Part shown: in pieces, positions 9,035-18,631 of the stretch | Numbering within the stretch: position 1 is the first letter of the stretch | Layout: every line of letters starts with the position of its first letter | Assembly: GCA_017462545.1 (NCBI GenBank) | Contig: JAFTQX010000032.1 | Span: 1 to 52,855, forward strand | Length of the DNA: 52,855 nucleotides | Reading direction: 5' to 3' | DNA from: Clostridia bacterium | GTDB lineage: Bacteria; Bacillota; Clostridia; Oscillospirales; CAG-272 | Program-made: the position numbers and the translations under genes | The notes under the pieces: generated by a model | Databases searched by the model: none | What the model saw: only the letters and a program-made list of their open reading frames with translations | What the model was told of the DNA's origin: nothing

Positions 9035-10669
9035 ATGATGAGCAAGCGCATCAGCCTGCACAACGGCATTTTGAAGGATTGCTTCGAGAAGGTCAGACGA
9101 AACTTTTATGAAAAAATTGACGAAAGCAAGCACGCTGCAGTCTACGCGGGGATTTTTGACGAATCCTACGCCGAGCCGGAATTTACCGGCAAGTTTATGG
9201 ACCTCTGTGCCTATTATTACGAGAGTGAGGGAGATGCGCGCGCGCTGAAAAAGGGCATGGCGGTGGTAGAGAGCATTCGTGAAAATCAGCGTGAGGACGG
9301 CTACCTTGGTTGCTTGACGCCCGGCAAGGAGCTGGTCGCCTTCTCCTTTTGGAATCACGGCTTTACCCTGTACGGTCTTGTGCGGATGTATGAGGCAACG
9401 GGGGATGAAAGCATTCTGACGCTTGCGCGGCGAGCGGCTGATTTTGTACTGCAAGCCTATGCTGACCCCGCCTGCCCCGATATTCTGGAGGCCGGTAACA
9501 TGGGCAGCCAAAACATCTCCTGCCTGTATGCCATTGGACGCATCTATTGCGCCACGGGAGATGAGCGCTATCTGCAATTTATCACCCGCGTGCTGGACTA
9601 TTGCGAAACGACCGATATGCCCCTGCTCTCCTTTGGCAGCATATTTGATCTACGCTCGAAAAAGGGAATTGAGATGCTGGTGGTCTATCTTGGTGTTCTG
9701 CAATACGGCATGCTGACAAAGAACGACAAGGCCATTGCCGCCGCCAAGCGGTATTGGCAAGAGATTTGGGAAAGCCAAATCCGCAACACGGGCAACGGCA
9801 CGATCCGTGAAAAATGGACAGAGGGCGGCAATGCCGCGCGTCTGATGCCGACGGAGGAAAAGCCAAACGAGACCTGCGTGGCAGTTGGCTGGTGTGAGCT
9901 TTCGCTGGCGCTCTTCTATGCCGATCAAAAGCCTATTTATTTGGATGCGGTTGAAAAAACGCTCTTCAATCACATGATCGGGTCACTTGACAAGAGCGGC
10001 GGTGATTTGGCCTATTATCAGGGCAACTACGGCAAAAAGATCTATCGTACCGACGACGGTGCTTATCAGTGCTGCCGCTACCGTGGCTTTACACTTTTCT
10101 CGTATCTCAAGGAATATTTGTATCATTATGAAAACGGTTGCCTGACGCCGCTGATCTACTGCCCCTCAAGCTTTGAGGCAGACGGGCTACTCGTCAGGCA
10201 GGAAACAGCCTATCCCACGGAAGGAGCGATCCGCTTTACCGTGCAAAACAGCATCGCTGAAAAGATGCTAAAGCTGCGCATCCCGACATGGTGTCAGGCA
10301 TGGCAGCTGCATGGCGGGACGGGAGTTATAACGACAGATGGCTTTTTAACCGTTTCTCTGCCGGTTGGAGACTACACGATCACGCTGGATATGGAAATGC
10401 CCCTGCAGAAAGAGGAGCACGACATTGACGGAAACCCCTATCTTTCCTACACCTACGGCCCGCTGCTGCTGGCCGCTGACACGCACTACGGGGGGGCACT
10501 CTGGCAGGACGTCGATGCCGCTGCAGATGTGGTAAGAGCCGAGGCAGGCAGCACCTCGCTTGTGCGCTTTATCACCGATGGGGTGCACCTCGTTGACTTT
10601 GCCTCTGCCGGCGGAAACGACGTACAAAATGACGAGTATACCGTATTTATACCCAAAAAGCCATCATAA
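9035..10669 (+). CDS. GH127-like (DUF1680) glycoside hydrolase, putative beta-L-arabinofuranosidase
   Basis: The 544-residue protein resembles the DUF1680/GH127 group, an alpha/alpha-barrel followed by beta-sandwich regions; characterised members release beta-L-arabinofuranose through a zinc-bound cysteine nucleophile. The zinc ligands and nucleophile can be placed: E279 and C281 (ETC) and the pair C346-C347 (YQCCRY), the same Glu-x-Cys...Cys-Cys pattern as in characterised family members. There is no signal peptide, so it acts on imported oligosaccharides. AAAGGAGG precedes ATG 9035 (9038 is an alternative). It is monocistronic, divergent from an RpiR regulator. The exact substrate is uncertain because related GH families (GH137, GH142, GH146) share this fold and other specificities exist. 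Confidence 0.8.
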   Translation: MMSKRISLHNGILKDCFEKVRRNFYEKIDESKHAAVYAGIFDESYAEPEFTGKFMDLCAYYYESEGDARALKKGMAVVESIRENQREDGYLGCLTPGKELVAFSFWNHGFTLYGLVRMYEATGDESILTLARRAADFVLQAYADPACPDILEAGNMGSQNISCLYAIGRIYCATGDERYLQFITRVLDYCETTDMPLLSFGSIFDLRSKKGIEMLVVYLGVLQYGMLTKNDKAIAAAKRYWQEIWESQIRNTGNGTIREKWTEGGNAARLMPTEEKPNETCVAVGWCELSLALFYADQKPIYLDAVEKTLFNHMIGSLDKSGGDLAYYQGNYGKKIYRTDDGAYQCCRYRGFTLFSYLKEYLYHYENGCLTPLIYCPSSFEADGLLVRQETAYPTEGAIRFTVQNSIAEKMLKLRIPTWCQAWQLHGGTGVITTDGFLTVSLPVGDYTITLDMEMPLQKEEHDIDGNPYLSYTYGPLLLAADTHYGGALWQDVDAAADVVRAEAGSTSLVRFITDGVHLVDFASAGGNDVQNDEYTVFIPKKPS

Positions 10670-10704
10670 AAGAAGCGGAAGGCCAAAAGCCTTCCGCTTC
10701 TTTT
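10668..10704 (+). terminator. bidirectional terminator between GH127-like gene and HAD phosphatase
   Basis: A perfect 16-base-pair hairpin (loop CAAAA) is flanked by AAAA and TTTT, so it can end transcription from both sides. The HAD gene's stop codon touches the right arm. Confidence 0.9.
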
Positions 10705-11524
10705 ATGAGAAACAGTTGCCGTTTTCCAGCTCGGCAACGATGGCGGCAATGGCGTGCTCCTCGTTGGAGACGGTGATACGGTCTGCCGCCTGCTTGGCAG
10801 CAGGGCAAGCATTGGCCACCGCGTAGCCCACACCGGCGGCACGCAGCATGGAGATATCGTTATCATAATCCCCCACGGCAATCGTTTTTGCGGGTGAGAT
10901 ACCGAGGTATGATGCAAGCCGCGGCAGCACGGATCCCTTGTTGATCCCCTTGGGGAGAATTTCAAACAGCGTCTTCTCGGAACGGATAAAATCGAATTCT
11001 CCCGCCTGCGGATGATTGGCAAGAATGGTCTGCAGGCGTTGCATCTCCTCTTCCGTTTCTACACCAAAGACGATCTTGGCGATCGGCTCGTGGATATCCT
11101 CATACCGTCCGGGCAGATCGGGCACACCGGTCACCTCACGAAAGCCAACCATGACCTCGTTTTCCTGACAAAAGAAGATGCGATCAAAGCAATTGACCTG
11201 TACACCGACGGCGGGCATCTCTCTTCCCGCATAGGCGGCAAGCTGCAGGATCTTGCTCGGGGCCTCATGCGTCCAAACGTATTGCTGCGTGCGGTGGTCA
11301 AACATACCGCCGCCGTTGATGCAGCCAAACGGCGCGTTGGGCTGTACCACCTCATAAATCTCTGATACAAAGAAGGGCATACGGCCGGTCACAAAGGTAA
11401 AATAGCCGCCCTCTTTCTTAAAATACTCGATGGCCTCTAAATTTTCGAGCGAAACATTCTTATTCTCGCACAGTAACGTACCGTCCAAATCGGTACAGAT
11501 CAAAATACCGTCAAACTTTCCCAT
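10703..11524 (-). CDS. Cof-type HAD-IIB family phosphatase
   Basis: The 273-residue protein belongs to the haloacid-dehalogenase superfamily, Cof subgroup, mostly phosphatases of sugar phosphates or cofactors. Motif I is DLDGTLL (about residues 12-18, nucleophile Asp), motif II is VTGR (about 45), and motif IV is VGDYDNDISML near residue 217. The IIB cap domain lies between. No signal peptide is present. It is a single gene with its own promoter. The substrate cannot be read; its place among sugar-use genes suggests sugar-phosphate hydrolysis, but this is weak. Confidence 0.9.
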   Translation of the reverse strand: MGKFDGILICTDLDGTLLCENKNVSLENLEAIEYFKKEGGYFTFVTGRMPFFVSEIYEVVQPNAPFGCINGGGMFDHRTQQYVWTHEAPSKILQLAAYAGREMPAVGVQVNCFDRIFFCQENEVMVGFREVTGVPDLPGRYEDIHEPIAKIVFGVETEEEMQRLQTILANHPQAGEFDFIRSEKTLFEILPKGINKGSVLPRLASYLGISPAKTIAVGDYDNDISMLRAAGVGYAVANACPAAKQAADRITVSNEEHAIAAIVAELENGNCFS

Positions 11525-11558
11525 TTTGCCTACGCCTTCCCTCTGAAATTACCTTGAC

Positions 11559-11587
11559 AGTATAGCACATTTCAAGAAAAAATACAA
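11559..11587 (-). promoter_or_regulatory. promoter of the HAD phosphatase gene
   Basis: On the minus strand TTGTAT (11587-11582) and TATACT (11564-11559) stand 17 bases apart, about 35 bases before ATG 11524. The remaining gap to 11687 holds small imperfect stem-loops (for example CTCTGT-N5-ACAGAG at 11638-11654) without a U-run, possibly a weak 3' end for the MATE transcript. Confidence 0.7.
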
Positions 11588-11687
11588 GTTATTTGTACCA
11601 AGCACCAATGAGCAAGGGCTCACGATATGCACGCTACCTCTGTCTAATACAGAGATAACTGCATCCGTGATGCTACGCGTTTTCTTT

Positions 11688-13058
11688 TTATAATAGGCTC
11701 TTAAATCTACGCATCGTAGCAATGTAGTCTCCCAGTACGGTCAACGAGCCAAGCAGCCAGGCAAGTGGCGTGCAGAAGCACATGATCGTGTAGCCCATCT
11801 GTTCACCCAGCGCAGCACCAAAAGCACCGCTCATCATCAGCATCACCACGGCAGAGAGGCCTGCGCGGCCAATGATCTCGGTAAAGCCGGAGATCATGCA
11901 CCACAGAGTCCTTCCAAGCGATTGCAGGATGCTTTTACACACCACGATCGGCACCAGCGCGAGAGAAAGCGCTGTATTGATGACAATGTACATATAAGCA
12001 TTATCCACGACCAGTTGGTCTACTTCACCTGCAAGAAGGGAGACGAACACTCGCCCAAAGGGGATCATAATCAGCGTGGCGATGCCGCACCAAAGCGCAC
12101 ACATCAGCATGGTTTTTCTGCCCCCGTCAATCACGCGATCATACCGGCGGGCACCATAATTCTGCGCAGCAAACACCGCCACAGAGGAGCCAAAGGAAAG
12201 CACCGGCTGCGTAACAAAGCTCTCCAGTTTCGCGCCTGTCGTCTGCGCGGTGACGTACAGCGTTCCCATACCGTTGGTAACAAACTGCATCACGATCGAG
12301 CCGACCGAGAGTACCATGTTGAGAAAGGCCATCGGCACACCAACGTGAAGCAGCAGGCGATCCAGGTCAAGATCTACCTTAAAATGGCGCATACCAATAT
12401 GCAGGCGCGGCTGCTTTTTGATAATATAGACAACACACATCAGCCCCGAGAGAAGCTGTGCCAGCACGGTAGCCAGACCGGCACCATCGGTATCCATACC
12501 GAAAACGGCAATCAGCACAAAATCCAAGACGATATTGATGATGCAGGCAATAACCAAAAAATAGAGCGGTGTTCGGGAATCGCCCAACGCGCGAATCATA
12601 TTGGAAAGCAGATTGAACAGTGCGGTGGCCACCAAACCGGCAAAGATCCAGACGATATAGGAATAAGAGCGATCAACAATATCGTCAGGGGTGCGCATGA
12701 ATTCCAAAATCGGGCGCGCAAAGACGGTGCATAGCACGGCAAGCAGGACAGAAATAATGGCCGAGAGCTTAATGGCGGCGGCAAAGCTGCGCTTGACCCC
12801 CTCCTCATCTCTTGCGCCGAAACAGCGTGCCGTGATGACCGAAAAACCCGTGGTCAATGCTTGGATCGCGCCGCTTGCAAACCACACAAGGCTGCCCGTA
12901 GCCCCGACCGCACCATAGGCCTCTGCCCCCAACGTACGGCCAACGATAACCATATCGGCCACGTTATAAAACTGCTGAAACAGGTTGCCGATCAAGAATG
13001 GGATCGAGAACAAAAATATTTGCTTTAAGGGTGATCCTTTTGTCAGATCAGTCGTCAT
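11688..13058 (-). CDS. MATE-family multidrug/solute efflux transporter
   Basis: The 456 residues contain about twelve hydrophobic helices in two similar halves. The start (LTKGSPLKQIFLFSIPFLIG, then NLFQQFYNVADMVIVGR) is typical of the DinF/NorM type of MATE transporters in Clostridia, which export cationic or other small molecules using a Na or H gradient. GGAGG lies 8 bases before ATG 13058, only 15 bases after the end of the GH95 gene, so it is translated from the same mRNA. A link between a fucosidase-type enzyme and a MATE exporter is not standard; the substrate is unknown. Confidence 0.92.
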   Translation of the reverse strand: MTTDLTKGSPLKQIFLFSIPFLIGNLFQQFYNVADMVIVGRTLGAEAYGAVGATGSLVWFASGAIQALTTGFSVITARCFGARDEEGVKRSFAAAIKLSAIISVLLAVLCTVFARPILEFMRTPDDIVDRSYSYIVWIFAGLVATALFNLLSNMIRALGDSRTPLYFLVIACIINIVLDFVLIAVFGMDTDGAGLATVLAQLLSGLMCVVYIIKKQPRLHIGMRHFKVDLDLDRLLLHVGVPMAFLNMVLSVGSIVMQFVTNGMGTLYVTAQTTGAKLESFVTQPVLSFGSSVAVFAAQNYGARRYDRVIDGGRKTMLMCALWCGIATLIMIPFGRVFVSLLAGEVDQLVVDNAYMYIVINTALSLALVPIVVCKSILQSLGRTLWCMISGFTEIIGRAGLSAVVMLMMSGAFGAALGEQMGYTIMCFCTPLAWLLGSLTVLGDYIATMRRFKSLL

Positions 13059-13073
13059 GGAATGCCTCCGTTA

Positions 13074-15413
13074 TCATGTATCAAAGCGTAAAACAACCGT
13101 TTCGCCTTCTGCAAGCGAAATCAATAGCGTACCGTTCTCCTCCTCATAGGGATGCGCAGAGACGAGCCGACCACTTTTTTCGGGCAACCGCAAACGCAGC
13201 ACGCGCTCTGTATCGGCCGTAGCTCTGACCTCGGTCAGGCGGCCGTTCTGCCAAGAGAAATCCAGCACAAAGCCACCGCGAGCGCGGATGCCGCGAACAA
13301 AGCCGCTGCGCCAAGCGGGCGGCAAGGCGGGCAACAGGCGAATGATGCGCGCATCCGGGCTGCCGAGATGACTTTGCACCAGCATTTCAGCAATGCCGGC
13401 TGCTCCGCCGAAATTGCCGTCAATTTGGAAGGGCGGGTACATATCCAGCATATTATCAGCCGTACTGTCGGCCAACAGGCGGTACAAATTCTGCCCGGCG
13501 CGCTCACCATCCATCAAGCGAGCGTAAAAATTCACGATCCAGGCAAGCGTCCAACCGTGTATGCCGCCGCCATTTGCAAGACGACGGGCAATGGTACGCT
13601 TGGCCGCCTCATACAGAACGGGCGTATCCTCCGAGATCTGATCGCCGGGGTACAGCCCAAACAGATGGGAGATATGCCGATGTCCGGGCTCCTGCTCCTC
13701 GTAATCCTGAATCCACTCGCAGATCGTACCGTACCGCTCGCCCACGCGCAGGGGCGGCAGCTTTTCAAGCACGGCGGAAAGCTGTGCGGCAAAGACACCG
13801 TCACCTTCCAGCTTGCGGCATGCATAGATGGTACGGGTAAAGAGCGCATCAATAATTTCAAAGTCGATGGTCGCGCCATAGGTCAGCATGCTGGCGGCGC
13901 GTGTGCCATCCGGCTCTTGATAATAGCGCTTATTCTCCGGCGAGTTGGAGGGTGAGGTGACGAGCGTGCCGTCCTTCGCCTCGACGAGAAAATCACAAAC
14001 AAAGAGACAAGAATCCCGCAGGATGGGATAGATCTCTTTCAGATACGTTTCATCCCCCGTATACTCATAATGCTCCCAAAGAGAGAGACACATCCAAGGT
14101 CCGCCCATGGGGAAAAAGCCGCAATCCGCGTGGTCATGGATACCGGTGCGCCCGAAGATATCGGTGGTGTGATTGACCGTCCAACCGCGCGCACCAAACA
14201 GCTCGTGCGCGGTACGCTGCCCAAAACGGCTAAGCATCTTCATAAAATGAATCAGCGGCTTGAGCGTCTGCGAGCAGTTGCCTGTTTCCGCCGGCCAGTA
14301 ATTCATTTGCAAATTGATATTGGTATGGTAATCCGATCCCCAGGGGGGACGGAAATCGTGGCACCACTTCCCCTGCAGGTTAGCAGGCAGGGTGGCATTT
14401 TTGCCCGAGCTTTCGATCAACAGATAACGCCCAAATTGGTAATAGAGCGTATAAAGATCCATATCCTCGCGTTCGCCCATACGGTGCTTTTGCAGGCGCA
14501 GGTCGGTCGGCTCATCCTCGTAATGGGGGGCATCCAGACAAAAATCTACGGTAGAAAACCACTTGTGATGATCGCGCAGGTGCGCTGCCTTGACCGCCTC
14601 ATAAGAAACACCCTCAAGCCGACCGATACAGGCGCGCAGGGCGGCGCGGTAATCCTTGCTCTCGTCAATATCAAAGGTTTCAACATTATAATTGGTGGCA
14701 AAGGCACCGTAAACGATCAGATAGGTCGCATCCTTCACGGCGATGGCATCCTTCTCGGCTGTCAGACGGCCGTCGGTCTGCAGGCGCAGCATCGCGCCAA
14801 ACAGCATCCCCTCACCGCCCTCACCGTAGATCTCCTCGGCCGCGTAGGTCACGCGGCCATTCAGCAGCAGCGTATTTTCGGCGATGGTAGAAGTATAGGC
14901 ATCCTGCTTACGCTTCATAGTCACACGGCAGGAAAAGGGCCTGCTCTTGCTTTCTACCCGATAGACCAGCGCATCGTAGGCTTCGCTGACAAAGCATTCG
15001 CTGCGATAGTCGTTTCCGTTTTTGCACCAGCTAACGGTAGCCATGGCGTCAGCAAGCTCCAGCTGCTTGCGATAGTCGATATAGTCACCTTGCTCAGCAA
15101 AGTCAACGAAAATCTCGCCAAAGCTCTCATAAAAGCGAACACGCGGCGGGTTGGAAAGGAAAGTAGCACGAATCAGATCAGCCGCCTCTTGCAGGCGATC
15201 GGCAAAGATCAGGTCCCGCACCTTGGCAAGTGCCTCCGGCGTGGCGTGATAGGTCTCCTTGATCTGTCTGCCGCTCCAAAGCGATTCCTCATTAATCTCA
15301 ATCGTCTCACGCGTGGGATTGCCATACAGCATCGCACCGATCCGCCCGTTGCCAAGCGGCAGGGCGTTATTCCAATCATCCACAAACCGATCATACCATA
15401 GCGTTGTAGACAT
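13074..15413 (-). CDS. GH95-family glycoside hydrolase, putative alpha-L-fucosidase/galactosidase
   Basis: The 779-residue protein fits GH95 along its whole length: the N-terminal beta domain with WNNALPLGNGRIGAMLYGNP and ESLWSG, then an alpha/alpha-barrel with HTNINLQMNYWPAE, whose asparagines act in catalysis in the characterised Bifidobacterium enzyme, and SPSNSPEN, whose Glu is the probable general acid. Near the C-terminus is DGNFGGAAGIAEML. Family members invert alpha-1,2-fucosyl or alpha-galactosyl bonds. No signal peptide is visible, so it probably acts inside the cell. ATG 15413 is chosen over 15440 because AGGAAGGG precedes it. It is first gene of a two-gene unit with the MATE transporter. 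Confidence 0.9.
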   Translation of the reverse strand: MSTTLWYDRFVDDWNNALPLGNGRIGAMLYGNPTRETIEINEESLWSGRQIKETYHATPEALAKVRDLIFADRLQEAADLIRATFLSNPPRVRFYESFGEIFVDFAEQGDYIDYRKQLELADAMATVSWCKNGNDYRSECFVSEAYDALVYRVESKSRPFSCRVTMKRKQDAYTSTIAENTLLLNGRVTYAAEEIYGEGGEGMLFGAMLRLQTDGRLTAEKDAIAVKDATYLIVYGAFATNYNVETFDIDESKDYRAALRACIGRLEGVSYEAVKAAHLRDHHKWFSTVDFCLDAPHYEDEPTDLRLQKHRMGEREDMDLYTLYYQFGRYLLIESSGKNATLPANLQGKWCHDFRPPWGSDYHTNINLQMNYWPAETGNCSQTLKPLIHFMKMLSRFGQRTAHELFGARGWTVNHTTDIFGRTGIHDHADCGFFPMGGPWMCLSLWEHYEYTGDETYLKEIYPILRDSCLFVCDFLVEAKDGTLVTSPSNSPENKRYYQEPDGTRAASMLTYGATIDFEIIDALFTRTIYACRKLEGDGVFAAQLSAVLEKLPPLRVGERYGTICEWIQDYEEQEPGHRHISHLFGLYPGDQISEDTPVLYEAAKRTIARRLANGGGIHGWTLAWIVNFYARLMDGERAGQNLYRLLADSTADNMLDMYPPFQIDGNFGGAAGIAEMLVQSHLGSPDARIIRLLPALPPAWRSGFVRGIRARGGFVLDFSWQNGRLTEVRATADTERVLRLRLPEKSGRLVSAHPYEEENGTLLISLAEGETVVLRFDT

Positions 15414-15455
15414 AGCGTTTTCCCTTCCTGTCTTGCCCATGCATTTCTCAACTGT

Positions 15456-15484
15456 ATTGTAATCATTACACCGTGTTTTGTCAA
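15456..15484 (-). promoter_or_regulatory. strong promoter of the GH95-MATE unit with overlapping palindrome
   Basis: On the minus strand TTGACA (15484-15479) and TACAAT (15461-15456) are 17 bases apart. A perfect palindrome TGTAAT-N-ATTACA (15458-15470) overlaps the -10 box and the spacer, a place where a bound repressor would block RNA polymerase. Confidence 0.8.
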
Positions 15485-15496
15485 GTGGAAAAACAG

Positions 15497-15526
15497 AAAA
15501 AAGCCTTGATTTTTCAAGGCTTTTTT
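15497..15526 (-). terminator. terminator of the Re-citrate synthase operon
   Basis: Hairpin with arms GCCTTGA/TCAAGGC and a TTTT loop, flanked by six A and six T, lies just after the stop of the isocitrate dehydrogenase gene read on the minus strand. Confidence 0.88.
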
Positions 15527-15529
15527 CAC

Positions 15530-16678
15530 TTACGCATTGGCAAGCGTTTCCATCAGATAATCGGCATAGGCACGGCAGGTAGCACCGTCACGATCACCCG
15601 TGACCACCACGCGTCGCTCACTCTCGGAGCAAATATGCAGCGCATCAGCCAGCTGTCCGCTTTCCTCCATCAAGCCAATGTGTGAGAGCATCATAACGGC
15701 GGCACGCAAAATGCTTTCGGGGCTGGCATATTCGCCAATGCCCTCCTCGATCATACGAGGGGCCGAGCCGTGAATGGCCTCAAACATGGCATACTGATCG
15801 CCGATGTTGGCACTGCCCGCCGTTCCGACACCGCCCTGGATCTGCGCCGCCTCGTCGGTGATGATATCGCCGTAAAGGTTGGGCAGCAAAAAGACCTGAA
15901 AGCGTGAGCGGATCTTCTCATTGACGAGGTTGGCGGTCATGATATCAATATACCAATCCTCGGCTGTGATCTCGGGGTAATCCTTGGCAATCTCATGGCA
16001 GATGGCAGAAAAGCTGCCGTCTGTCTTTTTCATGATATTGGCCTTGGTAACGATGGCAACATTCGTCTTGCCGTTGTTCCTTGCGTATTCAAAGGCAGCG
16101 CGCGCAATACGGCGCGTGCCCGCCACGGTGGTGACCTTAAAATCCATCGCCAGGCGACCGTCTATTTCGATACCGCGGCTGCCAAGCACATATTCCCCCT
16201 CGGTATTCTCGCGGAAGAATGCCCAATCAATGCCCTCGGCAGGCACGGAAACCGGGCGCACATTGGCATAAAGATCCAGTTCTCGCCGCATAGCGACATT
16301 GGCGCTCTCCATGCTGCCGCCCTTGGGGGTCGTGGTAGGCCCCTTGAGCAGCACGTCACAGGTGCGAATGGCGGCTAACGTATCGGCAGGAATGGCTTTG
16401 CCTGTTGCCAGACGATTTTCGATGGTCAGGCCTTCGATATCCACCATCTCTACCCGCCCGGTCTTGATCTGCGGCGCAAGCAGCAGCGCCAGCACGCGCC
16501 GCGCCTCACGCATGATGATGGGACCAATGCCGTCACCATCTATCATGCCAATGCGGATCTTGTTTGCCGTTTTGTAGTCCTTGGGCGGGGGTGCCTTCTC
16601 CATCTCGTCCGTACGGGCGATCTGCTCTGTCAGCAGGGTGCGGAAGGCAGCTACTGCCTGTTCAATCTGTTCGTTCAT
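15530..16678 (-). CDS. icd: isocitrate dehydrogenase (isocitrate/isopropylmalate dehydrogenase family)
   Basis: The 382-residue product belongs to the decarboxylating beta-hydroxyacid dehydrogenases: GDGIGPIIM near residue 54, the phosphosubstrate region SMESANVAMRRELDLYANVRP (about 122-142), ENTEGEY, and the nucleotide region NLYGDIITDEAAQ followed by AIHGSAP. The SxN..LR pattern is that of isocitrate rather than isopropylmalate enzymes, and the gene follows aconitase. It should make 2-oxoglutarate. An N-terminal extension of about 45 residues precedes the core. GGGGGGAG lies before ATG 16678. Whether NAD or NADP is used is not certain. Confidence 0.88.
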   Translation of the reverse strand: MNEQIEQAVAAFRTLLTEQIARTDEMEKAPPPKDYKTANKIRIGMIDGDGIGPIIMREARRVLALLLAPQIKTGRVEMVDIEGLTIENRLATGKAIPADTLAAIRTCDVLLKGPTTTPKGGSMESANVAMRRELDLYANVRPVSVPAEGIDWAFFRENTEGEYVLGSRGIEIDGRLAMDFKVTTVAGTRRIARAAFEYARNNGKTNVAIVTKANIMKKTDGSFSAICHEIAKDYPEITAEDWYIDIMTANLVNEKIRSRFQVFLLPNLYGDIITDEAAQIQGGVGTAGSANIGDQYAMFEAIHGSAPRMIEEGIGEYASPESILRAAVMMLSHIGLMEESGQLADALHICSESERRVVVTGDRDGATCRAYADYLMETLANA

Positions 16679-16690
16679 GATTCTCCCCCC

Positions 16691-18628
16691 TTATGCGCGA
16701 TCAGGGCAAGCCTTGGTATAAGCAAGCAGGCCGCCGTATTTCAAAATATCTGCCTGCCGCTCGGTAAATGAGCAAGAAAGCGGAATGCGCGCGCCGCTTG
16801 TCTCATCAAAGAGCGTCATCTCGCCACTCGAAAGCCCGGCATGCACACCATCGATGCGCAGCTTGTCGCCCTGGGAAAGCTTTTCATAATCCTCTGCATT
16901 GGCAAAGGTCAAGGGCATGATGCCGGCGTTGATCAGGTTGGCAGCGTGAATGCGCGAAAAGCTCTTTGCGACCACGGCACGAATGCCGAGATACAGCGGT
17001 ACCAGCGCGGCATGCTCACGCGAGGAGCCTTGGCCATAGTTGCCGCCGCCAACGATGATGCCCTCGCCCGCTGCGCGGGCGCGCTCGGCAAAGGTTTCAT
17101 CACACACAGCAAAGCAGAATTTGGAAAGATACGGAATATTGGAACGGTAGGGTAAAATTTTTGCACCGGCAGGCATGATATGGTCGGTGGTGATATTATC
17201 ACCGACCTTCAAGACCAGCTCGGCAGACAGGCTATCCTGCTGCGGACGGGCATCCGGGAATTTTTTGATATTCGGGCCGCGCAGCACCTCGACCTCATCT
17301 GCCTTTTCAGCAGGGGCAGGGGGCAGAATGGCACGATCATCAATGCGGAATTTTTCGGGCATGGTGACCTTCGGCATGTCACCCAGCAGACGCGGATCGG
17401 TAATCTCACCGGTCAGAGCCGCAGCAACAGCACACTCGGGCGAAACCAGATAGACCTTGGCATCCTTGGTGCCGCTGCGCCCCTCAAAGTTACGGTTGAA
17501 GGTACGCAGACTTACGCCGCCCGAATTGGGCGAAAAGCCCATGCCGATGCAGGGGCCGCAGGCGCATTCCAACACGCGCGCACCGGCAGCCAGCATATCG
17601 GTCAGCGCACCGCATTCGGAGAGCATCGCAAGCACCTGCTTGGAGCCGGGCGAAATAGAAAGGCTGACGCGCGGCGAGATGGTCTTACCCCGAAGAAGAG
17701 CAGCCACCTTCAGCATATCAAAGAGCGAGGAGTTGGTGCAAGAGCCGATGCAGACCTGATCCACCTTCGTGCCCTTGAGCGAAGAGACGGGTACGACGTT
17801 ATCCGGCATGTGCGGACAGGCGATCAGCGGCTCAAGGGTAGACAGGTCAATATCGATCACGCGGTCATACACCGCATCCGGGTCGGAGGCGAGTGGCGTA
17901 TACGCCTCTTCTCTGCCCTCGGCTGCAAGAAACGCGCGGGTCACCTCATCCGACGGGAAAATGGAGGTGGTGGCACCCAGCTCGGCACCCATGTTGGTGA
18001 TCGTCGCACGTTCGGGAACGGAAAGGCAGGCCACGCCCTCGCCCCCCCACTCGACGATCGAGCCGACGCCTCCCTTAACGGATAGAATGCGCAATGCCTC
18101 CAGGCTCACATCCTTGGCGGTAACAAAATCACGCAGCTTGCCGTGCAGGTTGATTTTCGTCATTTTGGGCATGGTGATATGGTAAGCACCGCCGCCCATG
18201 GCAACGGCCACGTCCATACCGCCCGCGCCAAAGGCCAGCATACCAATACCGCCCCCTGTGGGGGTATGGCTATCCGAGCCGATCAGCGTTTTACCCGGCA
18301 CGCCAAAGCGCTCCAGGTGCACCTGGTGGCAGATGCCGTTACCGGGGCGGGAGAAATAAATGCCGTATTTTTCGGCAACCGACTGAATGTAGCGATGGTC
18401 ATCGGCATTCTCAAAGCCGGATTGCAGGGTGTTATGGGCAATGTAGGCCACGCTGCGCTCGGTGCGCACGCGGTCAATGCCCATGGATTCCAATTCAAGG
18501 TAGGCCATGGTACCTGTGGCATCCTGGGTGAGTGTTTGGTCAATGCGCAGGGCAATATCGCCGCCACGCGTCAAGTCCCCTTCTACAAGGTGTGCTTTGA
18601 TAATTTTTTCTGCGATCGTAAGTCCCAT
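16691..18628 (-). CDS. acn: aconitate hydratase, single-chain short type
   Basis: The enzyme interconverts citrate and isocitrate. The 645-residue length is that of the short bacterial aconitase type in which LeuC-like and LeuD-like parts are fused. Fe-S ligands are seen in CIGSCTNSS and in CACGPCIGMG; the swivel domain begins about residue 470 and has GGGNYGQGSSREHAAL with KSFSRIHAANLINAGIMPL. The start is MGLTIAEKIIKAHLVEG. It stands between a GntR-type regulator (3 bases upstream) and isocitrate dehydrogenase (12 bases downstream), all on the minus strand. Confidence 0.95.
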   Translation of the reverse strand: MGLTIAEKIIKAHLVEGDLTRGGDIALRIDQTLTQDATGTMAYLELESMGIDRVRTERSVAYIAHNTLQSGFENADDHRYIQSVAEKYGIYFSRPGNGICHQVHLERFGVPGKTLIGSDSHTPTGGGIGMLAFGAGGMDVAVAMGGGAYHITMPKMTKINLHGKLRDFVTAKDVSLEALRILSVKGGVGSIVEWGGEGVACLSVPERATITNMGAELGATTSIFPSDEVTRAFLAAEGREEAYTPLASDPDAVYDRVIDIDLSTLEPLIACPHMPDNVVPVSSLKGTKVDQVCIGSCTNSSLFDMLKVAALLRGKTISPRVSLSISPGSKQVLAMLSECGALTDMLAAGARVLECACGPCIGMGFSPNSGGVSLRTFNRNFEGRSGTKDAKVYLVSPECAVAAALTGEITDPRLLGDMPKVTMPEKFRIDDRAILPPAPAEKADEVEVLRGPNIKKFPDARPQQDSLSAELVLKVGDNITTDHIMPAGAKILPYRSNIPYLSKFCFAVCDETFAERARAAGEGIIVGGGNYGQGSSREHAALVPLYLGIRAVVAKSFSRIHAANLINAGIMPLTFANAEDYEKLSQGDKLRIDGVHAGLSSGEMTLFDETSGARIPLSCSFTERQADILKYGGLLAYTKACPDRA

Positions 18629-18631
18629 GGT

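Noticed and set aside
14070-15401. 443-codon plus-strand frame opposite the GH95 gene
   Set aside because: Antisense to a gene with intact family motifs; no supporting signals.
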